Assembly: GCA_018815555.1 (NCBI GenBank)
Contig: JAHIWF010000108.1
Span: 1 to 40,692, forward strand
Length of the DNA stretch: 40,692 nucleotides
Source of the DNA: Spirochaetota bacterium
Lineage (GTDB): Bacteria > Spirochaetota > Spirochaetia > Treponematales > UBA12059
Direction: 5' to 3'
Below, one piece after another: positions 8,752 through 16,499 of the stretch. Below the pieces are notes generated by a model, which did no database searches, had not been told where the DNA came from, and saw only the letters and a list, made by a program, of their open reading frames with translations. The translations under genes and the position numbers were made by a program. Numbering within the stretch: position 1 is the first letter of the stretch; every line of letters starts with the position of its first letter.

Positions 8752-10431
8752 ATGGCTAGAACATTGAAAATTCGTGATCTTACCCTTCGTGACGGGCAGC
8801 AGTCGCAATTTGCCACCCGTATGACTCAGAATCAAGTTGACCGGGTATTACCCTTCTATAAAGATGCAGGCTTTTATGCAATGGAAGTCTGGGGCGGTGC
8901 AGTCCCGGATTCAGTCATGCGCTATCTTAATGAGAATCCCTGGAAGCGGCTGGAGAGCATTAAAAATGGGGTACAGGGGGCTTCGAAACTTACCGCATTG
9001 TCGCGGGGCCGCAATCTATTCGGCTACAACCCCTATCCGGATTCAGTGATCGAAGGCTTTTGCCGTAATTCTATACAATCCGGTATTGATATAATGCGAA
9101 TTTTTGATGCCTTGAATGATACCGACAACATGACCAGTAGTATACGTTTTGTGAAAGAAAACGGTGGCTTGGCAGATTGTGCGGTCTGCTTTACCGTTGA
9201 CCCCAAATTCAGCTGGCAGGAAAGGGTTTCTGCCCTGTTTAAGGGTCGCAAGATGCCGCATACCCTGTTTGACATTCCTTATTTTGTGCGCAAAGCCAAA
9301 ACATTGGCAGCCCTGGGTGCAGACATAATAACCATAAAGGATATGGCCGGTTTGGTTGACCCCGCCACCTCGGCCACCCTCATCAAAGCTCTGAAAAACG
9401 AAGTAGCGCTGCCTATCAATCTTCATACTCACTGTACCCCCGGATACGGTGTTGCCAGTTTTCTAATGGCCATGGTAAACGGCGTTGATATTGTGGATAC
9501 AGTAATCATGAACTTTTCCGGCGGACCGGCTGCTCCAGCCTATGAGATTATACAGCTCTTTGCCGACATACTTAAACTGGATACTGGTGTAGATCGCGCG
9601 GTAGTCGGCAATATTAACCGTGAACTGCGCAGCATTCGAGAAGAATTGGCCAAGTTTGACCAGTACAAACGCTTGCCGCCGGAAATTGACCTGAGCACGT
9701 ACAGTATGCCATCAGATTTAGCGCAACTGTTTGCCGATGCCGCCGAGGCCGCTGTAGCCGGCAAGAGTGACACGGTTCTGACCCTCTGCCAGAAGATCGA
9801 AGCAGCCTTTAACTATCCGGAACCGGACAAGCTGGTACAGAATGCCCAGATACCGGGTGGCATGTACTCCAATATGCTGGCCCAACTGCAGGAATATAAA
9901 CTGGAACAGCATGTAGACGAAGTACTGAAAATGGTGCCCCAGGTTCGCCTGGATGCCGGAATCCCGCCTTTGGTAACACCTACCAGCCAGATCGTTGGAC
10001 AGCAGGCGGTTAACTGCATCGTCGATAAAACCCAAGGCAAAGCTTATTACAGCAGTGTTTCCAAAAATTTCATTGATCTGGTAAAGGGTTCGTACGGTAA
10101 GACCCCCTACCCGGTAGATCCGGCTTTCCGCCAAAAAATAGCCGGGGTCCGCGAAGAAACCCCCTATGACACCAGTAAATATAAACCACAACCAAATCCG
10201 GACTTGGCAGAATTTGGCGGAGCCCGCCTTGCTGCCGACGAAAAGGACCAGCTATTGCTGGAGCTGTTTCCCAGTATCGCCGAGAAATTCCTGCGTGGAG
10301 TCCGGGCTGTCGAGTACGCAGCCTGGCAAGAGGAACATGAAGTCAGGTATGTATACGAAGCTCCGGTATCAGTCTGGGAAGATGAGTTCTGGGAGCAGTT
10401 AAGCTTGAATGCCGGCTATGAGGCGTTATAG
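8752..10431 (+). CDS. PycB / oxaloacetate decarboxylase alpha / transcarboxylase 5S-like carboxyltransferase lacking a biotinyl domain
   Basis: 'IRDLTLRDGQQSQFATRMTQNQVDRVLPFYKDAGFYAMEVWGGAVPDSVMRYLNENPWKRL', 'IITIKDMAGLVDP', 'INLHTHCTPGYGVASFLMA', 'IPGGMYSNMLAQL', 'PPLVTPTSQIVGQQAV'. The C-terminus has no MKM biotinylation motif. Confidence 0.9.
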   Translation: MARTLKIRDLTLRDGQQSQFATRMTQNQVDRVLPFYKDAGFYAMEVWGGAVPDSVMRYLNENPWKRLESIKNGVQGASKLTALSRGRNLFGYNPYPDSVIEGFCRNSIQSGIDIMRIFDALNDTDNMTSSIRFVKENGGLADCAVCFTVDPKFSWQERVSALFKGRKMPHTLFDIPYFVRKAKTLAALGADIITIKDMAGLVDPATSATLIKALKNEVALPINLHTHCTPGYGVASFLMAMVNGVDIVDTVIMNFSGGPAAPAYEIIQLFADILKLDTGVDRAVVGNINRELRSIREELAKFDQYKRLPPEIDLSTYSMPSDLAQLFADAAEAAVAGKSDTVLTLCQKIEAAFNYPEPDKLVQNAQIPGGMYSNMLAQLQEYKLEQHVDEVLKMVPQVRLDAGIPPLVTPTSQIVGQQAVNCIVDKTQGKAYYSSVSKNFIDLVKGSYGKTPYPVDPAFRQKIAGVREETPYDTSKYKPQPNPDLAEFGGARLAADEKDQLLLELFPSIAEKFLRGVRAVEYAAWQEEHEVRYVYEAPVSVWEDEFWEQLSLNAGYEAL

Positions 10432-10434
10432 ATA

Positions 10435-10668
10435 GTGAAGGCGCACAGATTATGGATCACTACGGCATTTTTTGGTGTAAATGCTATTCTGGCCATATTG
10501 CTCTATCTTCTGTTTGCGAGCCCTTCTTTAGAGCTTCAACCGAGCGCCGAACAACTGGAAAAGGCTCGAATTATTCTGGTGCTAATCATAGCTCCTTTTT
10601 TTATTCTGGATTTGCTGCTCATCAGTTCTTTTTTTAAAAACGGGTTCAACTATAAAAAGAAACTGTGA
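10435..10668 (+). CDS. Small two-TM membrane protein, unknown function, GTG start 3 nt after the preceding stop
   Basis: 77 aa: 'LWITTAFFGVNAILAILLYLLFA...IILVLIIAPFFILDLLLISSFF...KKKL'; tightly coupled to the preceding carboxyltransferase gene. Confidence 0.65.
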   Translation: MKAHRLWITTAFFGVNAILAILLYLLFASPSLELQPSAEQLEKARIILVLIIAPFFILDLLLISSFFKNGFNYKKKL

Positions 10669-10696
10669 TTACTGCATTTTTCAATTGGCGGGAATA

Positions 10697-10728
10697 TAAA
10701 AAAACCGGTGCGACGCACCGGTTTTTTT
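10697..10728. terminator. Bidirectional rho-independent terminator between convergent genes
   Basis: AAAAAAACCGGTGCG-A-CGCACCGGTTTTTTT: GC stem flanked by A and T tracts. Confidence 0.9.
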
Positions 10729-10749
10729 AGCGGGCTGCAAGCAGCCCGC
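10729..10749. repeat. Second adjacent hairpin (GCGGGCTG-CAAG-CAGCCCGC)
   Basis: Perfect 8-bp inverted repeat immediately following the terminator. Confidence 0.7.
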
Positions 10750-10765
10750 ACCACTTTCTATACGA

Positions 10766-12796
10766 TCAACCAGCAAGTCCGCTGTGACGCAGCAGGGGTT
10801 CGATACTAGGATCACGGCCACGGAAGGCCCGGAAATTCTCAGCCGCCGGACGGGAGCCGCCCATAGCCAGAACTTCATCCCAGAACTTTTTACCGGTTAC
10901 CGGATTGGCACCACCGGCTTCTTCGAAGGCACTGTAGGCGTCGGCTGACAATACTTCAGCCCACTTGTAGCTGTAATAACCGGCTGCATAGCCTCCGGCA
11001 AAAATATGACTGAAACTGTTGGGAAAACGGTTGTATGCTGGATACGGCACAACGGCAACTTCCTTGCGCACTTCGTCGAGAAGTTTGAGCCAGTCACCGG
11101 TTTCGGCATCCAGGCTGGAATAGACCAGCATGTCAAAGATACCGAACTCAAGCTGACGGACCATGTCCATGCCGCTGAGGAAATTCTTGGCGGCATACAT
11201 TTTGTCGAACAAGGTTTTGGGCAGCGCTTCGCCAGTGTCAACATGGGCACTCATCTTTTTGACCATGTCCCATTCCCAGCAGAAATTTTCCATGATCTGG
11301 CTGGGCAATTCTACCGCGTCCCACTCCACGCCGGAAATTCCGGATACCGGCAGCTCATCGATGCGGGTAAGCATGTGCTGCAGACCGTGGCCGAATTCGT
11401 GGAACAGGGTTGTAACTTGGTCATGGGTAAACAAGGCCGGTTTACCACCAACGGGCGGGCTGAAATTGCAGGTAAGATAAGCCACCGGTTTCTGGATTGA
11501 CCCATCCTTCAGGATTCGCCTGCCGCGAGCATCATTCATCCAGGCACCGGAACGTTTGCCTTCACGGGCATACAGATCAAAATAGAACCCAGCGAAAACT
11601 TTGCCATCTTTTTTCATGTCAAAATAGCGGACATCCTTATGCCATACCGGAGCCTGTCCGGGAACAATATCGACGCCATACAGGGTTTTTACAACATTGA
11701 ACAGACCTTCAATAGCCATGTTCTCCGGGAAATACTGCTTTACTTCCTGATCGGAAAAGTCATACAGAGCCTGACGCATTTTTTCACGTACATAGAAAAC
11801 ATCCCAGGCCTGCAGGGTATCGATGTTATATTTTTCTTTGGCAAAGGCAGCCAGATCATCAAACTCTTTACGGGCATAAGGCCGTGATTTGGCGGCCAGA
11901 TCACGCAGGAACGACAATACCTGGTCGGGCGTATCGGCCATTTTAACTTCGACTGAGAGCTGAGCGTAATTTGAGAAACCGAGCAAAGCCGCTTTTTCTT
12001 TAGCCAGCTTGAGACGTTCCCGGATAAGTGGTGCATTATTGAAATTGGCAGGCTCAAACTCGGCAGCACGCTTCACATTGGCTTCGTATATCTGCTCGCG
12101 CAGTTTGCGGTTGTCACCATACTGGATAAGCGGAAAAAAGGAAGGGAACTGCAGGGTAATCTTGTAGCCCTCTTTGTTGTCTTTTGCGGCAGCTTCCTGG
12201 TACATGGTCATAACATCATCGGGAATACCGGCCAGTTCGGCTTTGTCTGTAACGAACAAGCTGAAGGCATCAGTGGCATCCAGGACGTTTTCACTAAATT
12301 TGGCTCCCAGTTCTGATAAACGCTGCTCGATATCGGCAAAGCGCTTCTTTTGATCTTCGGGCAGCTCTGCACCGGACAGCCGAAAATCACGCAGGGCCTT
12401 TTTTACGGTGCTTCGCCGGGCCAGCGTCCAGTTTGCAAAATCGGGGGATTCAGCCAGGGCCTTGTACTTGGCATAGAGACCAAGATTCTGTCCAAGCTCC
12501 GAGAAGAACACCGATATTTTGGGCAAATTGGCATTATACTCTTTGCGCAGTTCCGGAGTATTTACAACTGAATTCATGTGATCAACCGCACCCCAGGTCC
12601 GCTCGATGCGTTCAGTTGCATCCACCAGCGGAATAACTATGCTGTCCCAGGAACCAGCTGCTTGTGTTGCGGTAATAGTTTCTATACAGGCACGGGCTTC
12701 AGCTAGCAAGGTGTCGATAGCCGGGCTGATATCCTGAGGTGTAACCTCAGAAAAGCGCGGCAGATCAGAGAAATCCAATAAGGGATTCTTATTCAT
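10766..12796 (-). CDS. M3 family metallopeptidase (oligopeptidase A / peptidyl-dipeptidase Dcp-like)
   Basis: Zinc motif 'TLFHEFGHGLQHML', 'SGISGVEWDAVELPSQIMENFCWE', 'GGYAAGYYSYKWAEVLSADAYSAF'. Start MNKNPLLDF at 12796 preceded by GGAGG. Confidence 0.92.
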   Translation of the reverse strand: MNKNPLLDFSDLPRFSEVTPQDISPAIDTLLAEARACIETITATQAAGSWDSIVIPLVDATERIERTWGAVDHMNSVVNTPELRKEYNANLPKISVFFSELGQNLGLYAKYKALAESPDFANWTLARRSTVKKALRDFRLSGAELPEDQKKRFADIEQRLSELGAKFSENVLDATDAFSLFVTDKAELAGIPDDVMTMYQEAAAKDNKEGYKITLQFPSFFPLIQYGDNRKLREQIYEANVKRAAEFEPANFNNAPLIRERLKLAKEKAALLGFSNYAQLSVEVKMADTPDQVLSFLRDLAAKSRPYARKEFDDLAAFAKEKYNIDTLQAWDVFYVREKMRQALYDFSDQEVKQYFPENMAIEGLFNVVKTLYGVDIVPGQAPVWHKDVRYFDMKKDGKVFAGFYFDLYAREGKRSGAWMNDARGRRILKDGSIQKPVAYLTCNFSPPVGGKPALFTHDQVTTLFHEFGHGLQHMLTRIDELPVSGISGVEWDAVELPSQIMENFCWEWDMVKKMSAHVDTGEALPKTLFDKMYAAKNFLSGMDMVRQLEFGIFDMLVYSSLDAETGDWLKLLDEVRKEVAVVPYPAYNRFPNSFSHIFAGGYAAGYYSYKWAEVLSADAYSAFEEAGGANPVTGKKFWDEVLAMGGSRPAAENFRAFRGRDPSIEPLLRHSGLAG

Positions 12797-12895
12797 CACT
12801 TCCTCCATAGATACAAGTTTTCTGTGTTTTGAATATACCACAGCCTTGTAATAAAGAAAAGATGAACGTTCAATAAAGTTGAATGATATTCCGAC

Positions 12896-13984
12896 CTAGT
12901 GTCGCCGTAGTTTTTTGAGTACTATCTTGTGCCAGAACAGCCGCAATCGTTCCGCCAGGCGAAACAAAAAATATGGGGCCGGCAAAAGCGGCCAATCCCA
13001 GCAGCCGGCGTAATGGCGTAATTGCCCGCCAAAGCCGGTTTTAAAGCGATACAGACCAGCCATGGGATGCCCGGGATCATCAGATGGCGGTATACCGTAC
13101 ATGTCGTAGCTGGTGCAGCCGGCTGCTTTGGCGGCCTTGATGGCCTCCCATTGCAGAAGATACGCCGGCATCAGATTGCGTTTCGTGTCACTGGAGGCGC
13201 CATACAGGTAAACAGCCTGGTTGTCATGGAAGATCGTAACAATAGAAGCGAGTGCCTCGCCTTCATGGCGGGCTACCCAAACCCGGACATCGGCGGCAAA
13301 TTTTGCCTGTTCTCTATGTATGGCATGAGCCAGATTCAAAAGCCGCTGATAATAAGCGGCCTCATGCAGGCTGATACGATCTCTTCTGGCAGTTTCCCTG
13401 TATAAAGCATAAAAGGTTTCAACTGCAGCCTTGTCTTGAGCTGTAATTGTTTCCGGATCGAGTAGAGAACCTGCTTCGGGGAAAGCACTCTCTATAGCGA
13501 TTTGCACCCCTTTTTTGGCTGCCAGTTTGATGTTATAGCGCCATTTGGGTTTCATCGCCGCCAACAAGGCTTCTTCATCCTGACTTAAATCCAGTACGGT
13601 AGTATCAGGCGGTTGCACATCACTGCCCTTGCGGAAAGGTCTAGGCAAGGCCGGGCGAAGCTGTTTCGCTTCTAAAGAGTCATTATGGAACCAGGGAAGA
13701 TCAAAGCGGATGGCTATGCAGCGCGGTGGAAGCTGCTGTTTAAGCAATGGAATCAGCTCGGCCAGTTTTTGATGATTAAAAGCCGGACATGTCGAGCTTT
13801 CAGGGCCATGCGGGATGTAGGCCAGAGAAAAATTGCCGGGCAGTTGATGCACAAACATTTGTACACTTGTAGTATTCGTACCATCAGCTTCGGGCAGCTG
13901 GATGTGTACAGCCAAAATTCCAGGTCGATTTTTAAAGGCCGCCCAGAATTTACTCTGTAAAAAGCTGCCAGCTGCTATCTCCAT
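12896..13984 (-). CDS. FemAB/FemX-like peptidoglycan-bridge aminoacyltransferase family protein (GNAT-like)
   Basis: 'MKPKWRYNIKLAAKKGVQI', 'HEGEALASIVTIFHDNQAVYLYGASSDTKRNLMPAYLLQWEAIKAAKAAGCTSYDMYGIPPSDDPGHPMAGLYRFKTGFGG'. Confidence 0.85.
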   Translation of the reverse strand: MEIAAGSFLQSKFWAAFKNRPGILAVHIQLPEADGTNTTSVQMFVHQLPGNFSLAYIPHGPESSTCPAFNHQKLAELIPLLKQQLPPRCIAIRFDLPWFHNDSLEAKQLRPALPRPFRKGSDVQPPDTTVLDLSQDEEALLAAMKPKWRYNIKLAAKKGVQIAIESAFPEAGSLLDPETITAQDKAAVETFYALYRETARRDRISLHEAAYYQRLLNLAHAIHREQAKFAADVRVWVARHEGEALASIVTIFHDNQAVYLYGASSDTKRNLMPAYLLQWEAIKAAKAAGCTSYDMYGIPPSDDPGHPMAGLYRFKTGFGGQLRHYAGCWDWPLLPAPYFLFRLAERLRLFWHKIVLKKLRRH

Positions 13985-14014
13985 GTATACTCCTGTGCAC
14001 TTTTAATTAGCAGA

Positions 14015-14056
14015 CATGTATAATAAATAGCCAAATTGTATTATTTATTATACATG
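14015..14056. repeat. Perfect 15-bp AT-rich inverted repeat upstream of the FemAB-like gene
   Basis: CATGTATAATAAATA (14015-14029) - 12-nt loop - TATTTATTATACATG (14042-14056); contains TATAAT on both strands. Confidence 0.85.
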
Positions 14057-14100
14057 CCGATAAGTACACGCTGTTATTGTATTGGCTTGCTAATCGGGTA

Positions 14101-16419
14101 TCAGCCAACCTCACCGTTCGGAACCTTGACTGTAGTTAAAGTCTTGGCGCACAATTGAAGCTCTTTGCTACCGACATACACTTTTCCAGCAACAGCCTTG
14201 ATCGGCACCGAAAAGAAAGTATCAATATCAATCTCGGGAGCTGCAGGGCTTGCATAGTCCTGCCCTTCCAGCAAGAGCCTAGTTCCGGGTTCAGCCCATG
14301 AGGCATCGAGTACTTCACATAACTCACCATCAGCAGTCTCAATACTGGCAGCCAACAGCATGCCCTGACTCATAGTGCCACGCAACTTCGCGGGCTTGAG
14401 ATTATTAGCGAGCACGATATGCTTGCCGAGTAATTCTTCCGGTTGGTAGAAAGGTACCAGTCCGGAAATGATAACCCGCTCGTTGCCGCTACCGTCGTCC
14501 AGTGTTTCGATATAGAGTTTGTCAGCTTTGGGGTGTTGCTCGATTTTGATAATTTTGGCAACGCGCAGATCCAGCAATTTTGCAAAACGTTCCTCTACCG
14601 GGAGGTCGGCAAAAGGAAGCAAAACAGGCTTGGGTTCATCTTTTGCTTTAGCCGCAGGTTCAGCCGGAGCATCGGGCTTTGCCTGCTGTTCGGCAGCTGG
14701 TGCCTTGGCGGCTTTAGCCTGATCGCGCTCACTGCGCTCCTTCTGGCTGCCGGAATAGCGCTCGCGTAGCTGGTCAATATGCTTAGGATCCAACTTGGCA
14801 AACAAGACAGTCGGCTCGTGCACTGTCTGTACACCTTCGAGCTGGCCGAGCAGATTCCAGTCTACGGAAGCGGCTCCGGCTGCCGATGAGACAGTCAACC
14901 CAAGGAAGCCGGCCAGTTGACTCATGGCCTGGGGCATATACGGATGCATGAGAATGGCCAGGTCGCGCAGAACGTAACACAAATCGGACAACAGACTGGC
15001 CGCTTTTTCCGGATCCTCGGTACGGGCTTTCCATGGAGCCGTGTCCTGGAAACGTTTGTTGGCGATATCGGAAATTTGGAAGGCCAGGCGGAAGGCTTCG
15101 CGAAGCTCGGCTCGTTCCAGTCGTTTGGTAATCTCGGCTTCCAGGGTGCGTACTTCCTGCCAGAATGCTTCATCAGCCTTGCCAGCCGGTATTTTGCCAT
15201 CGTAGAAACGGACAATAAAAGCCAGGGTGCGGTTTACCAGATTACCCAGATTGCCTATCAGCTCGCCATTAACCTTTTCCAGAAAATCGGCCCAGGTAAA
15301 AGTAAAATCGCTTTTTTCCGGGCGATTATAAAAGATATAAAAACGCCATACATCAGCGGGAATGCCGGTTTCCATGACATCGGTGCCAAAGACGCCGATG
15401 CCCTTACTTTTAGAGAATTTACCTGACTCATAGTTCAGGTATTCGGAGCTGGACATATGATGCAGCATGGTCCAGTTCTGGCCGGAGGCTAAGAGGGTGC
15501 TTGGGAAAATAACTGTATGGAAGGGAATATTGTCTTTTCCGATAAACTGGAACAACTCCACGTTAGCCGGATCCTGCCACCATGATTTCCAGTCCATGCC
15601 GTTCTCGTCAGCCAGCGTGGCGGCGATGGAAATATAGCCGATAGGCGCATCAAACCAGACATAGAAAACTTTGTCTTCAAAACCGGCTTTTGGAACCGGT
15701 ATACCCCATTTCAGGTCACGGGTGATGGCGCGGGGCTTGAGGCCGTCACGGATCCAGGCCTGAGTCATTTGAATGGCATTATTTGACCAGAAGCCGTCGA
15801 CCGAGGCTTTCTGCATCCAGGCCTCGAGTTTGGGTTTGATGCCCGGCAGGTCGATATACAGATGTTTGGTGCTGCGCGGAAGCGGAGTTTCAGCACAGAC
15901 CGAGCAGCGGGGTTCCTTAAGCTCGGTGGGGTCCAGCAGCTTGCCGCAATTTTCGCATTGATCACCACGCGCATCAGCATAGCCGCAATGCGGGCAGTTA
16001 CCGCGCACATAGCGGTCGGCCAGGAAGCGATTGCAGGATCCGCAATATAACTGCTCGATGGTTTCTTCGTGGATAAAACCGGCCTTATCCAGATCATGGA
16101 AAAGGGACTGTACGATTTCAGTCTGGCGGGGAGTGCTGGTGCGGCCGAATTTATCGAAGGCTATACCGAACCACTCATAAATATCTTTATGTATTTTATA
16201 GAAGCGGGTGCACAAGTCGGCCGGACTCACACCTTCTTCCTGGGCACGAGTCTCGGTCGCGGTTCCGTATTCATCGGTACCGCAGACATAGAGGGTTTCA
16301 AAGCCGCGCAGGCGGGAGGCACGGGCGAAAACATCAGCTGACAAAACCTGGATAAGGTTGCCGAGGTGGGGTACGTTATTGACGTACGGCAGGGCGGAGG
16401 TTACAAGGCGTCTTTTCAT
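14101..16419 (-). CDS. metG: Methionyl-tRNA synthetase with C-terminal tRNA-binding (OB-fold) domain
   Basis: 'RRLVTSALPYVNNVPHLGNL', zinc-knuckle CxxC pairs, 'KFSKSKG', C-terminal 'LLDLRVAKIIKIEQHPKADKLYIETLDDG'. Confidence 0.97.
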   Translation of the reverse strand: MKRRLVTSALPYVNNVPHLGNLIQVLSADVFARASRLRGFETLYVCGTDEYGTATETRAQEEGVSPADLCTRFYKIHKDIYEWFGIAFDKFGRTSTPRQTEIVQSLFHDLDKAGFIHEETIEQLYCGSCNRFLADRYVRGNCPHCGYADARGDQCENCGKLLDPTELKEPRCSVCAETPLPRSTKHLYIDLPGIKPKLEAWMQKASVDGFWSNNAIQMTQAWIRDGLKPRAITRDLKWGIPVPKAGFEDKVFYVWFDAPIGYISIAATLADENGMDWKSWWQDPANVELFQFIGKDNIPFHTVIFPSTLLASGQNWTMLHHMSSSEYLNYESGKFSKSKGIGVFGTDVMETGIPADVWRFYIFYNRPEKSDFTFTWADFLEKVNGELIGNLGNLVNRTLAFIVRFYDGKIPAGKADEAFWQEVRTLEAEITKRLERAELREAFRLAFQISDIANKRFQDTAPWKARTEDPEKAASLLSDLCYVLRDLAILMHPYMPQAMSQLAGFLGLTVSSAAGAASVDWNLLGQLEGVQTVHEPTVLFAKLDPKHIDQLRERYSGSQKERSERDQAKAAKAPAAEQQAKPDAPAEPAAKAKDEPKPVLLPFADLPVEERFAKLLDLRVAKIIKIEQHPKADKLYIETLDDGSGNERVIISGLVPFYQPEELLGKHIVLANNLKPAKLRGTMSQGMLLAASIETADGELCEVLDASWAEPGTRLLLEGQDYASPAAPEIDIDTFFSVPIKAVAGKVYVGSKELQLCAKTLTTVKVPNGEVG

Positions 16420-16427
16420 GGTGCTTT

Positions 16428-16456
16428 ATCATACGGACTGCCTAGCCTGCTGTCAA
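16428..16456 (-). promoter_or_regulatory. metG promoter TTGACA-N17-TATGAT, placing the TSS at about 0-2 nt from the ATG
   Basis: Minus strand TTGACA 16456-16451, 17-nt spacer, TATGAT 16433-16428; ATG begins at 16419; no SD. Confidence 0.7.
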
Positions 16457-16499
16457 TAAGTAGTAATTGTGCGCTGCGGCTGGAATCAGAAAGTCGGAA

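Noticed and set aside
9718-10191. 157-aa minus-strand ORF inside the carboxyltransferase gene
   Set aside because: Antisense to a well-conserved CDS; no supporting signals.
11006-11500. 164-aa plus-strand ORF
   Set aside because: Antisense to the M3 peptidase catalytic region; shadow ORF.
12870-12884. TTCAA-TAAAG-TTGAA inverted repeat between the FemAB-like and M3 peptidase genes
   Set aside because: Short 5-bp arms with no T-tract; likely chance.
14917-15426. 169-aa plus-strand ORF
   Set aside because: Antisense to metG; shadow ORF.
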